A stretch of 64,000 nt of DNA. Origin: Cymbomonas tetramitiformis. Taxonomy: Eukaryota > Chlorophyta > Pyramimonadophyceae > Pyramimonadales > Pyramimonadaceae. Below, one piece after another: positions 49,701 through 60,463 of this stretch. Where the stretch lies: contig LGRX02025983.1 in assembly GCA_001247695.2 (NCBI GenBank), positions 1-64,000 on the forward strand. The letters run 5' to 3'. The number at the start of each line of letters is the position of its first letter. The first letter of the stretch is position 1. The notes beneath the pieces are model-generated. The model did no database searches. It was given only the letters and a program-made list of their open reading frames with translations, and was not told the DNA's origin. The position numbers and the translations under genes are program-made.

Positions 49701-49712
49701 AAATTTGTAGGG

Positions 49713-50772
49713 GCAGCATGTTCTGTCTGTCGCCGAGGTCCCAGGTGTTGGGAAGGCTGTCGAATGGCGTGGGTGTGGCTGCCGCGTTGGGTGCGCCGTT
49801 GAAGATGGCTGCTAACGCGGTGTGTAGCGCTCGCTCTGCGTCTAGCTGGGGCTGGGCCACTGCTTGCTTTTGCGGGGCTGTTGCGTTATCCGGCAACAGA
49901 TACTGCTGCAGCTCCACCAAAGTGAAGGTTTCTGTGTCCCCATCATCGTACTCGCACTTCAGCGCGTAGGGCCGTTCAGCGGCTCCCAGCCATCGTATGG
50001 TGCCCTCGTAAGGTTTCCCGTCGATGACCTTCAAGGCGCGCTTCCCGTCCAGCTGTTTGCCCCTGTTTTCGTAGGCGGTGAGGTAATGGGGGGAGAGGTC
50101 GTCGTCAGGCAACAGGCCTAGGCAACGGGGGCAGTACCAGAACTCTTCGTTAGGGACTTGAGTCAGCTTGGGCTGCAGGCACCCCAGGTGATAGCCTTGA
50201 TTGCAGTCGTCGCAAAGAAGAATGCTGGCGGGGCGATCGGCCTTCTTGCACACTTGACAACGTGGATCTTCGTTGTCATCCAGGTTGTGGGTGAGGGTAG
50301 GGTCGATGTCGGGCAAATGGCAAATGACTATCTGCGAGCAGTGCGCGTTGCACGTGCTGCCGCATCGGCCTTGCAGTACGGCGGTGCCATCGTCTGGCAA
50401 CTCTTTGATTTGAAGTATAGGGTCGCGCGTGTGGAGCTGTAGGCCGTGATTCACGCTGCGCTTCAGGAATACGAAATCACCCACACGGAAGTTGAACTGT
50501 TTGGGAAGGTACTTTCCTGAGCGCACTTGTGCGTATCGCTCGGTCTGGCGGTGTTGGGCTATGGCGATGTTGCTGCCGGCCATGATGGTGGCCCTTTTGA
50601 CGTACTCGGCGCGCTCGAGGTAACTGGCCGCCATAGCGGCTGCATCCATGCAGGCATCCAGTGGCTGGCTGAGGCGCTCCTTGATGGCCGGCGGCAGCGT
50701 TGGGCGCTGGGCGTACACGAGCTCGTATGGTGCTAGGCGTGTGGACTCCTGCGGCGTGGCGTTGTATCCCAC
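49713..50772 (-). CDS. Integrase C-terminus, PHD finger and Tudor-like domain of retroelement D
   Basis: N-terminal part GYNATPQESTRLAPYELVYA is the usual end of a Ty3 integrase core region, followed by FNFRVGDFVFLKRS (integrase GPY/F-type SH3 part) and DPILQIKELPD. Then a C4HC3 PHD finger: CQVCKK, CDDCNQGYHLGC, FWYCPRC (about 50275-50110). Next, KPYEGTIRWLG and CEYDDGDTETFTLVELQQYL (about 50020-49910) look like a Tudor-type reader. Both domain types bind histone tails, so they may guide integration as chromodomains do. The frame runs into the CACTA TIR and ends artificially as LQI. The first 100 bases overlap the integrase-core frame, so a frameshift lies near 50760. Confidence 0.8.
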
Positions 50773-51031
50773 CCAGGATGATCCACGGAAGGCATGAGTC
50801 CCATCGGTCGATGGACCCGGCCTGCTTGCATGCCTTGGTGAGGGCGGCCTTGGTCATCTGGACGACGCGCTCGCTGAGGCCGTTGCTCTGGGGGTGGGAC
50901 TGCGAAGTGGTGCGGTGGTCGATCAGATTGTCCCTGAGCAGCTGGGCGAACTCCTTTTCCCACTCGCCGCCGTTGTCGGTCACCACTTCTGCTGGGCACC
51001 CGAACCTGGCTATTACGTAAGCAAAAAACAC
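50477..51031 (-). pseudogene. Integrase core fragment of retroelement D
   Basis: The first 90 codons read FFAYVIARFGCPAEVVTDNG, GEWEKEFAQLL, SHPQSNGLSERVVQMTKAAL and WDSCLPWIILG, the second half of a Ty3-type integrase core with TDNG (second Asp) and the SERV glutamate. After about 50770 the true frame shifts to the previous entry; the remainder of this frame is not homologous. The N-terminal zinc and first Asp are missing. Confidence 0.75.
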
Positions 51032-51250
51032 AACGCATAAAGGCAGTATTTTCTAGGTGTGACACTAGTGGATGATAGAGCAAATACCTTTACTTGTGGT
51101 GTTGAGGTTGGGCTGAAAATTTACCTTTTGGACTAGGTCATTTTCAGCCGATCTGAAAAACAAAGCGCAACGCAAAACCAAAGGTTAGTAAAGCGCAAAA
51201 ATAGTACGAGACGAAATACAAGATTACCGAAGGAAAACAAAAAGGCCTAG

Positions 51251-51322
51251 TGGTGTGAGTTGGAATCGAACCAACATCATCTCGTCCAAAGGACGAGCGA
51301 GAACACAAGTCTCGTTCACACC
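51251..51322 (-). tRNA. tRNA-like cloverleaf, anticodon position TTT (Lys), atypical
   Basis: Minus strand: acceptor GGTGTGA/TCACACC, D stem GAGA/TCTC, anticodon stem CTCGT/ACGAG with loop CCTTTGG, five-base variable region, T arm GTTGG-TTCGATT-CCAAC and discriminator A, 72 bases in total. All four stems pair fully, and the B box GGTTCGATTCC is perfect. However, the D loop (CTTGTGT) lacks the GG pair, position 33 is C rather than U, and there is no good A box. It is therefore a possible organelle-derived or decayed tRNA, or the head of a SINE, rather than a standard nuclear tRNA-Lys. Confidence 0.55.
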
Positions 51323-51542
51323 TCAATTAGACGCTAAGCACGCCGAAGTGCGCGTAAAAAACCCAAGGCACGATAAGCACCCGCAATCACTATTGAAGTA
51401 TTGCGTTGTGCAACGTTTTTCTGTTAGACGAACTATTTTAAAAGGACCACTTCACCCAGCAGCAGTCCGCGGAAAACGAGGCTGCGGTGGAATTGAGTTG
51501 GATGCAGGTGTAAAAGTGGTAGATGCAAATTTCACTTCAACG

Positions 51543-53940
51543 TTAAATAAAATTCAAACTCGAACGGTCATGTCGATGTGCGGTGCGGTGCTCGTGCTCA
51601 CTCCCCTGCGCTGGGCCTGACGATGCGATTCGATGCGATGCGATGCTAATGCTAGCACCGCTGAGAGGGGGAGGGGTGGAAGTTGGCTCCGCGGCCGCTT
51701 CCCGCTGGAGGGCGGCATTACTTCTGTCCCGTTCTTTGAGTTCCTCCCTGACTTTCCGTAATTTGCCTACCGGAACGAAAACGCAATTGTTATTCCTGCT
51801 CGCAAAATTCCTGCGGAGGGAAATTCTCCCATTGGTGTAGTTGATATAGAATAGACTACCCCCTTTCTCTGCGTCATTCCAATACCACTTCCCCCTTTTG
51901 TGCATCCAGGGTGTGTTCTTCCTTTGGTTCCTCCACACCCAGACCCTGAACGCCTCTGGGTTGGAGTATGAGTCCTCGTGCTCACTTGAGGTGGAATCAT
52001 CCTGTGGCGACCGTGCCTTTCTTCGTATTATCCCGCGGTAGGCAATCTTTATAAGTTCGGCAGTCACGAGGCACGCAACAGTGATTAGCATGAACTCGCG
52101 AGTTGCCATGCTCCCCTTCGTGGGTGTCAGGTGCCCGGGGAGCATGAGTTGTGGTGGGGAGTTATATGCAATCGGGCCGGAGCTCATGCTTTCTCGGCAT
52201 GCTGAGTAGTCACCCTCTGGTGCTAGGTTGAGAGTCAAATAAAGTTGACTAGGAGTCATATCCGTCTCCCGGTCTCCACACGGAGTCCAGTGTTTAAGCC
52301 ACTGCGCTCGAAAAACACTGCCCTGCGCGGGGCTAATCGTCTCACCCAACAGGGCAATCTTATGTGTGCTTGCGTTCGCGATTAATATTCCGAGCGGCTG
52401 CTTGCTACGGCCTTGGCGCCCGTTGTGGAGCCTGCGCATGTAGTAACGGCGGTTCCGGCCCAAGTGCCAGGGGGTCATAACAATCATTAGCTCGCTGAAT
52501 ACAGCGTCGGCTTTGCTGATTACAGTGAAGTGTATGCTGCTTATAACCTCAGGTGTGCCGGTCACCGCTTTCCGTTTGTTGTTTATTACAACTGTGTGAA
52601 TAAAACAAATATTGCCCTCCAAAGAGTATTGCAAGGTTCGCGGTGCCACCTCAAGTTTCGGACACCAGCTGTTATCAGCATTTGCGTGTGAGCACAATAT
52701 TTGTGTCACCGCCTTCCCCGTATCCAGGGGGCGTGATCTATTATGCACAGTTTTTGTGTGTGGGATCCAGTCCCAGTGTTGGAGGGGTGTGGCAGGGTGA
52801 GTGCCCAAGGGTTTGCTGTTATCAGCTTCTGCGTGTGAGCACAATATTTGTGTCACCGCCTTCCCCATATCCAGGGAGTGTGGCCTGTTATGCGCAGCTT
52901 TGGTGTGTGGGGTCCCGTCCCAGTTCTGAACTGGTGTGGCAGGATGAGTGCACAGGGGTCTGCTGTTATCAGCTTGTGCGTGTGAGCACAATATTTGTGT
53001 CACCGCCTTCCCTATGTCCGAGGGGTGCGGTCTATTATGCACAGCTTTTGTGTGTGGGGTCCAGTCCCAGTGCTGGAAAGGTGTGGCAGGATAGGCGCAC
53101 AAAGGTCTGCTGTTCTCAGCTTCTGCGTGTGAGCACGATATTTGTGCCACCGCCTTCCCTATATCCGGGGGGTGTGGTGTATAATGCACCGCTTTCGTTT
53201 GTGAGGTCCAGTCCCAATGCTGGAGTGGTGTGGCAGGATGAGCGCACGAGAGCCTACTGTTATCAACTTTTGCAAGTGAGCACAATATTTGTGTCACCGC
53301 CTTCCCCAGGTCCGGGGGGTGTGGCCTACGGTGCACGGTTGTTGTGTGTGGGGTCCAGTCCCAGTGCTGGAAAGGTGTGGCAGGATGAGCGTACAGGGGT
53401 TTGCTGTTGTCAGCTTTTGCGTGTGAGCACAATATATGTGTCACCGCCTTCCCGTTACCCGGGGGATGTGGTCTGCTGTTCACAGCTTTTGCGAGTGAGC
53501 ACGTAACCCGTGTCACCGCCTTCCCGTTACCCGGGGGATGTGGTCTGCTGTTCACAGCTTTTGCGAGTGAGCACGTAACCCGTGTCACCGCCTTCCCGCT
53601 ACCCGGGGGTTGTGGTCTGCTGTTCACAGCTTTTGCGAGTGAGCACGTACCCCGTGTCACCGCCTTCCCGTCACCCGGGGGATATGGTCTGCTGTTCACA
53701 GCTTTTGCGAGTGAGCACGTACCCCGTGTCACCGCCTTCCCGTAACCCGGGGGATGTGGTCTGCTGTTCACAGCTTTTGCAGGTGAGCAAGGGTTACGGG
53801 TATGATACAAATGAAAGGTCTTCAAAAAGATGTTACGAAAACCAACAAGCAAAAATGTCTCCCAAGCAAGCGAAAGGGGAAAGGTTTGATCTACCTCTCG
53901 AGGAGCCCTCTGGCTTGCTTTATCAAGGTCTATGAGTTTC
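51543..53940 (-). CDS. Hypothetical repeat-containing ORF with C-terminal membrane segment
   Basis: An open minus-strand frame. The C-terminal 200 residues look like real protein: a hydrophobic segment MLITVACLVTAELIKIAYRG (about 52090-52030), then RRKARSPQDDSTSSEHEDSY, KRGKWYWNDAEKGGSLFYIN and a charged helix KLRKVREELKERDRSNAALQ. Upstream, the frame passes through 147-base and 72-base repeats (AKAVNSRPHPPG, KAVTRVTCSL), which are open on both strands, so that part may not be coded. No family recognised and the start is unknown. Confidence 0.35.
52676..53410. repeat. 147-bp tandem repeat, five full units
   Basis: Units begin with CAGCTTCTGCGTGTGAGCAC-like sequence at 52676, 52823, 52970, 53117, 53264 and 53411, exact 147-base spacing. 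Each contains CACCGCCTTCCC and GTGTGGCAGGATGAG. Confidence 0.93.
53411..53790. repeat. 72-bp tandem repeat derived from the 147-bp unit
   Basis: CACAGCTTTTGCGAGTGAGC recurs at 53481, 53553, 53625, 53697 and 53769, exact 72-base spacing. It keeps the GTGAGCAC and CACCGCCTTCCCGTTACCC parts of the longer unit and has lost the rest, so it arose by internal deletion and re-amplification. Confidence 0.93.
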
Positions 53941-54073
53941 CATGGAGGCTTGGCCCGGAGACCCCATGATGCAGCACAGCCATCTTCACGGCCCAGACGG
54001 CCTCCCGGGCAACGTGCTGCCCCGTCCTGCGATGTGGCGAGGGTGTGGTACTCCTCAATGGCCGCGTAGGCAC

Positions 54074-54463
54074 CTAGGGAAGCAAGCCAGCCGCCAAGAA
54101 ATGAGCTGGTCGCCGGGCGGCGCACTGCCCCCACGGAGCACCGCTCAGCCCCTGCGCAGTGATGGGGTCCTTCCAGAAGTCCTTGAGCATCTTGGACAAC
54201 ATACGGTGAATCAAGGCGTTGAGGTACGGCGGGTCCGCCCAAAAGGCTCTGCCGTGCCAATCGTGCTCCTCGGCGGGGTCGTCGAGGGAGTAGTAGTGCT
54301 CGCATTGCGAGTTACCCTCAGGGTAAGGCTTGCCGTCGGTGTAGAGGTCGACGTGGCATACACCGTGAGGGTTGAAGGCGGCGTACTCAAGGTAGGCTGA
54401 TCGTCGGACCATCCAATCAACGGTGCCCTTCTCGGCCAAGGCTGTAGGCGGTGGCTGTAGCAA
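54074..54463 (-). pseudogene. Dam-like methyltransferase fragment
   Basis: Minus-strand frame with NPHGVCHVDLYTDG, NSQCEHYYSLDDP, WHGRAFWADPPYLNALIHRM and LKDFWKDP. The VDLYTD, W-x-G-x-x-x-W and ADPPY blocks line up with the FDVDAC, W-R-G-x-x-x-W and NPPY blocks of the Dam-like domain in element A. DPPY is a typical catalytic motif IV of N6-adenine methyltransferases. The rest of any retroelement is not visible: the frame is lost before 54074 and nothing recognisable lies upstream of 54463. Confidence 0.6.
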
Positions 54464-55570
54464 GGGTCGTCGCTGGGAAAGAGAGAGAGCAGAAGTTGAT
54501 GAAGGGGATCACTGGTCAGGGTGCACGATATAGTCCTTGCCAGTGTCGAGGATGTCGAAAAGGCGTGCCTTGTGATGCCAATCCAGCTTAATAACGACGA
54601 TCGCTCTTAATTGGAAGATACGCTTTGAATTGGAAGATTTTTTGAAGGTCATTGATTTGATGTTTTTTACATTATTTTAAACATATCATGCCCAAAAAAA
54701 TAGGGTGGTTATAATTTTGGAAGTTTTTCTCATCGTACGAGGCGGGGTTTTCAGAATTCTTACGCGTGACTCTTAGGCATATTGAGGAGTGTTCCAAAAA
54801 TCCACATCTGGTATTAGATCGAGATTAAAGGTTATAAAATGGAAGTAAAAGGGGAAAATATGTACCAATTTATCGTATGTTTGATATTTTCATCGATTTC
54901 AGCACAATTTTGCCAAACCCCCCCTCAAACCCTATGCTTTATCACACGCGTATTCACAAAGGGCGGGTAACATATGTAAAGGTTCTTGCTAATGGACCCG
55001 TCACGTGCTATGTTATAATGTAGTTTGCCATAAAAGATATTTGAACAAATAAAATATTAAGCACTTGCATCTCCGTGCAGATTTCTGGAGCAAATGGCCC
55101 TCTAGCGGGGGAAACCCTAAGTGGTAACACCAATTTAGGGTGTAAGCACAACCACATGTGTACATGCATGCACATACGTACTCTTGACTGCACTTATTTA
55201 CCGGTCTGCTCAACTCCTCAATATTTGGTCCAGTACGCGCGCTTTGACGAACATCTGTCGATTCAGAGTGGATTCGCCACGTACTAATGTGAAATTCGTT
55301 TTAGTTATGTGTGTCAGGCATAACTCAGGATCACAACTCCGTCCACCTCAGTAGATGTCTCCGGTAGCTTCGAATTACTGGCCATAAGATCCGAATGACA
55401 AATTACGGTCTGGCAAAGGTAGCATTTAGCAGTTTTTCACAGATATTGGTACCCGCATATGCGTATCTGTGTAAGGGTATGATTTATACAAGGCTCACTA
55501 CACCTTAGCAAGGAAGGATCAATTCCTGCTCCTGTCATATCAATTTGATGCAGGGTAAAAATGTTAGGGA
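54464..55570. other. AT-rich sequence without gene
   Basis: No supported coding or RNA feature; start of a long AT-rich non-coding tract. Confidence 0.5.
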
Positions 55571-55668
55571 TGTAACCCTGCAGTTCTCGGGATGCAGCCC
55601 TGCAGTTTTTGGGATGCAGCCCTGCAGTTCTTGGGATGCAGCCCTGCAGTTCTTGGGATGCAGCCCTG
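55571..55668. repeat. 22-bp tandem repeat GGGATGCAGCCCTGCAGTTCTT
   Basis: Four to five copies at 22-base spacing; each contains the palindrome CCCTGCAG-like core. Related single copies lie near 57113 and 58973-59025. Confidence 0.9.
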
Positions 55669-58600
55669 ATTATTATTCGGTCGGCAATTATTGGCAAAAG
55701 TCATCGGCTATCAGCTTTTGACTCAGAAGCCACAATATTATAGAAGCTGCGACCTATAGTGACCATATGCGGCCTTATATATACGACTGATCGACGAAAA
55801 CCCTTGGGTACATGTTTCCACAGTCTTATATAGTTATGCGGCAGTTATGCCTTCAGCATACGTAGACACTATGATCATGTGGAACTTATAATCCCACTTA
55901 AGTTGCATCATGATAAATTTATCCAGGTGTTAACAAGTGTTCAGAATTTGATAAGGGGTTGACGCCCCACAGGCCAAAGGTCATTGTCTCATAAGGCTCG
56001 CCTCAAGTGTGCGGCTTTGAGGAGCAGCGTCTCGGCGAGGCACAGGCATGATGCTTCCTTGACCATGATGGAGCTGGAAATGAGAATGCTCAAGATACCC
56101 GAAGACAGGAAGGCTTTTTGTTGGCCAGAGTTGCTGTCTAGATGCTTAACCTCGATAGGGTTGCATTCGGATACAAACTGTGCAACCATACATGTGACTT
56201 ATGCATTGGTGTATGACTTTGATGAATTGTCTCTTGTCATGAACCTAGAAGGAATGACGGGCAAATAGCTAGAGTGGCGAATCTCACTCACTCGGCTTTG
56301 CTGTTATGGAATTCGATGCCTGAATGGCACAAATGGCAATCCTTTGGCTTTGATGTTTCCCTTCAGACACTGGCAACAACTTGTGCGCCAGCTTCTCTTA
56401 GACTTGGGGGAAAACCATGGATCAACAATTCATCAATCAAAACACATGTTACCAAGGCTGATTCAACGAATCCTTCAACTCTTGAATTTCGACAATCAGC
56501 ATCTCAGGCTGTTGACGTCAAAGTGATGGTCGTAAGCTTACAATATAGCTTATTTACATTTGAAAAACCATCGTTCTCCTATGTCAGTGCCCTTCATATA
56601 ATATGATAGAGCCGGAGAAATATGCATCTATGATTTCTTCATAATGAACTTCATGTGTCAGTAAGTCAAATGAAGACTTCATTTGATTCTTCAATCGGCA
56701 TGATGTACCGTGTCATCAAACTTTATGACTGCTCCACACACAGATGCTGGAACTTTTCATAAGATTTTTAATCTTCCTAGCAAAATCACAATGATGTAAA
56801 TCAAAATGATGTAAATCAATTTGTGGCAGCTGTATGAAGAATGAATGAATCTATACTCCTTCCTCCCCCTTTAAAAAGAGGTGTATCAAACCAATCAGAT
56901 GGTGATGGAGAATGCTATTCAATCATTATGTTATGTGAAAATGGTTTGATAGAAAATCAGACTGAGATTACTCATCGAATGCTTTCGAGGTAACAATGTC
57001 AATATGAACACCGATTCTCTCTACGTCATACCGGCAATATGCCTGACGTTTTTGAATGTGGCAAATGCCAGACGATGTCAAATATCCAATGTCAATTCAC
57101 TATGATTCAATATGCAGTTTTTGGGATGCAGCCCACATACATTGTTGGTTCAGGGTCAATAGTGTGCCCAACTTAGACAATGTTTCCGAATAATGATTGT
57201 CATAATGAACAATGAAATCAGTGATGGTACCGAAGTTGACTTTGGTATCGAAGCTAATGGAGAGTCAATCAAGAAGTGTCTGTAATGACAACAACTTAGT
57301 ACAAGCTGTATTTTCGTACTTGATGAATGGCTGGTATGTCATTTCATTATAACTAGAACATGACATTGCCTAGTGATATGTGTATCAATGAAGCATGCGT
57401 GTCTTACGTGCCAAACTGATATGAAACCACAAGTATGATGTCAATCTATATGTGGATGGTTTATACCATTGTATGCTATTCCACAAATAAGTAGTGATGC
57501 CAGAATAAAAACTTTGGACAATTGCAACTCAGTACAAACCCGAGTGCATTCAAGTCCATTTGTATGCTCAGAATCTGAATCTAATGTACTTTCTATATGC
57601 ACAGGACAGAATATATTTTCTATGTGATTCTGGATTCAGGAACGAGAGTCAATGAAAAACTCCTTTCCTATTTCAGACGATGAAACCTTTATTCCCTTAG
57701 GTGCAATACCTTATCTTAAGGAATGGTCATTTTCAATACAAGTTTCAATCGATTTTTTTCAAATCTGTCACTTTTTATGATGATCAGACTGGTCAATTTT
57801 ACAGCATAACCCACTTCCCCTTGCTGAAGGAGATGACTTCTGTCATAGGGCGGTATGTTGGCTGTTTTCATATGACACATGGAAAACATGAGTGACTCTT
57901 GGAGAATTTCGGGATAAATATCCTGAATTGGCTGACTATGCCCAAGAATGACCGAAGAGATTACTTGCCATCTTTAGCCATATGGCGTAGAGGCCGCTTA
58001 CCAACGGTTGGGTCATAAGCTAGATAGCTATGTTAGCTATGTTGGAGGCTGAATAGCCATGATTGCACAGATTCTGTCTTCCATGATGAATAGACCTCTG
58101 AGATATGGTGTCTGATAAATCAATACTTTTGACAACAACTCAACCTTTAGGTATGATGAAGAGCTGATGATCTTTGCTGCACTGCAATTGTTTAATGTGC
58201 ACTACTGAAATGCCTCGTGATATAATAATCTCACAGAATAGGCATTGTTCAATGGCGGTATGATCAGATATGTAATGATCAATGAAGACAAGATGGTTGG
58301 TATGGCTCATTCAGCAGGTATGATTACCTCAAAGAGATGCCAATACACGGATACATTTCAAGACATAAGGGCAATAGACTTATTATGAAGCCTTCAAAGG
58401 CAGCTAGCATTAATGCTGCATTGGTCAGCTCAGTGGCTTTGACCTATCTAGGTGTTGTACTCAGGCCGTAGCCTGCATATTGCATTGAGTAATCTTGACA
58501 CCTTAAATGATCCAATCAGATGATATGTATGAAATATCAAGAATGGTTGCCCTTTTCAATAATCATCGGTGGCAGAGGCTATAGTGCTTGCACCGTGTCA

Positions 58601-60373
58601 ATATACAATTCTAGTCTGGATACATGCTAGACCAGATGTATACAATGTCTAGGTCTTCAAAATCAAGCTCATATGTATGTCATGGCTGATGACCTTAGAA
58701 ATGTTTGATACATATATGTGTCAACTTCATGGAGTTCTGCATGGTTTGACTGTATATAGTCACGATTACCAAAACAAAAACGATGATGCAACTTACTTGT
58801 TTTATTATTTGTCTTTATTATTTATTTGGGTTTTAGTTGTATTTTTAGCTTATCATCTTCCCCCCTCAAGGAAGTGTATTGCTAGGCGGTTGTCAAGCGC
58901 CGTTTAAATACAACAGAGGTCCGACTTCTATGTGATGACGTGGAAGCTTACTATGAAGCTGGACAGCAGTTCTCGGGATGCAGCCCATTGCACCGAAGGT
59001 GCATCGCAGTTTTTGGGATGCAGCCCGAATTCACGTCATCAGCGTGGGTCATATAGTGCCCATGCATGTGCTGTATAAAATACAACACTACCCTCCAGCG
59101 GCGAAGTGGTTTACTATTACCATCATCGTATGCTGTGGGATATCAATATATGATCAGAGAGCATGGTAATATGTGTACCATGTTTGTCAATATCGGAGAG
59201 ACTGTGTCTTCTTTAAAATCCTCATGACTATATGTATAATGGTGCTATACTGATGTCAACACCTTCTCTCTGAGTGATTTATTGATTTCAGATGTGATGT
59301 CGTGGCAGTCATAAAATATGTCCACGTCATTGGCACGAGTCATATTGTGTCCATGCATACGCGATCTTAGCGCAGGTCACAATACAGTGCCCGAGCATAC
59401 GCGATTTTAGCGTAGGTCACATTGTGCCTCAATTTATTACATCTGAGGAAATCTATTACTCATCTTTGTGAGTTTAGACAGCATTGTACTGATTGCAACG
59501 CTTCTTCTGATGATTTATATATCACAGATTATACCAAATGTGGTGATCAGTCCAGTGCAAAATATGTCACCGGAATGTACAGGGATTGTGAATGATTGCA
59601 ATCCAGCCGGAGGAATAATCTCAGCAGCTGTTCTGTACTAATGAATTCATCGGAGTTATACTCATTCCGACGATTCGAAACCCATGTTATTTGTAGTGAT
59701 GACAACTCATATGAATATATAGGGGTTTCCTCAGAATGCTTTTATGTGATGTCAACATATTATGAACAATTCACTTGCATCTTAGGACAAAGGAGTTACG
59801 CTTGGAAGGTCTTGCATGGTGGTCACCAACAGTTATCAGTTGTTATTCGGGTGCCATATTCTGCCTTCAGCACTGGGACTATATCAACCAGTCTTACAGC
59901 GATGCACTTGTCCTTCCCACTCTTATGTACGGCTATAGTGCCAAAGTGTATCAGGTGGGATATATATATATATATATACATTATATAACTATCATCTTCT
60001 GATCCAGGATATGCAATTAAGCATGGTATCAGGTCATATGTTATGTATATAGTTCAGCATTCCGAACTTACTCGAGGATGTAAATGCTGAGCAATAGTCA
60101 ACTTATAGTCACTGGGATGCAGTTTCCCATCCGAGTTTACACTTTGTTAGTGACGGTGGGTTTAACGTTGTACAGATTTCAACGTTACTTGTGGATGCAG
60201 TGGTTTTATCCAAAAGCAATCCATCAGAAATCACCAGATCGGAATATAAAATGGATATGTGTGTGATCCTATCCACCTTCTTCCTCCCTCAAGGAAGTGT
60301 GAACACACAGGCAGTTGTCAAGTGCCTTAATACCTCATAATGTAGCTTGCAGTCCTTATAGGTAGCAGCTTAT

Positions 60374-60463
60374 ACAGTTTTAGGGTTGCAGCCCTACAGT
60401 CCTTGGGTTGTCGCCCTACAGTTTTTGGGTTGTTGCCCGACAGTTCTTGGGTTGTTGCCCGAT
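60374..60463. repeat. About 24-bp tandem repeat GGGTTGTTGCCCGACAGTTCTT
   Basis: Four units of TTGGGTTGxxGCCCxACAGTxxTT, a variant of the 22-base GGGATGCAGCCCTGCAGTTCTT repeat at 55571. Confidence 0.85.

Larger units (their letters stand above)
47750..49712 (+). mobile_element. CACTA (EnSpm)-type transposon 2, internally deleted (1963 bp)
   Basis: Perfect 12-base TIRs CCCTACAAATTT (47750-47761) and AAATTTGTAGGG (49701-49712), flanked by GCA. Interior: only the last transposase exon (48686-49035), surrounded by dozens of GTACATG/CATGTAC-type motifs (for example GGTACATGTCGGGTAC, CATGTACCC) in both orientations. Its TIR is related to that of CACTA element 1 but its motif is different. It is non-autonomous and sits in the coding region of retroelement D. 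Confidence 0.88.
47043..51031 (-). mobile_element. Retroelement D (Ty3/Gypsy-like integrase, PHD, Tudor-like, methyltransferase), interrupted
   Basis: Minus-strand fragments make one polyprotein C-terminus: integrase core (50477-51031), integrase C-terminus with PHD finger and Tudor-like domain (49713-50772), then a methyltransferase-like domain (47043-47749). The last two were one frame: removing CACTA element 2 and one GCA copy gives NMLRATATLLPG without a stop. RT and upstream regions are missing beyond 51031, and the LTRs were not found. Confidence 0.75.

Noticed and set aside
52643..53506. 287-codon plus-strand ORF over the 147-bp repeat
   Set aside because: Frames are open on both strands because the period is a multiple of three; the plus-strand translation has no domain and the non-repeat C-terminal protein lies on the minus strand.
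55984..56268. 94-codon ORF in the AT-rich tract as a gene
   Set aside because: No domain, no supporting neighbours, and similar short frames occur by chance throughout 54.5-64 kb.
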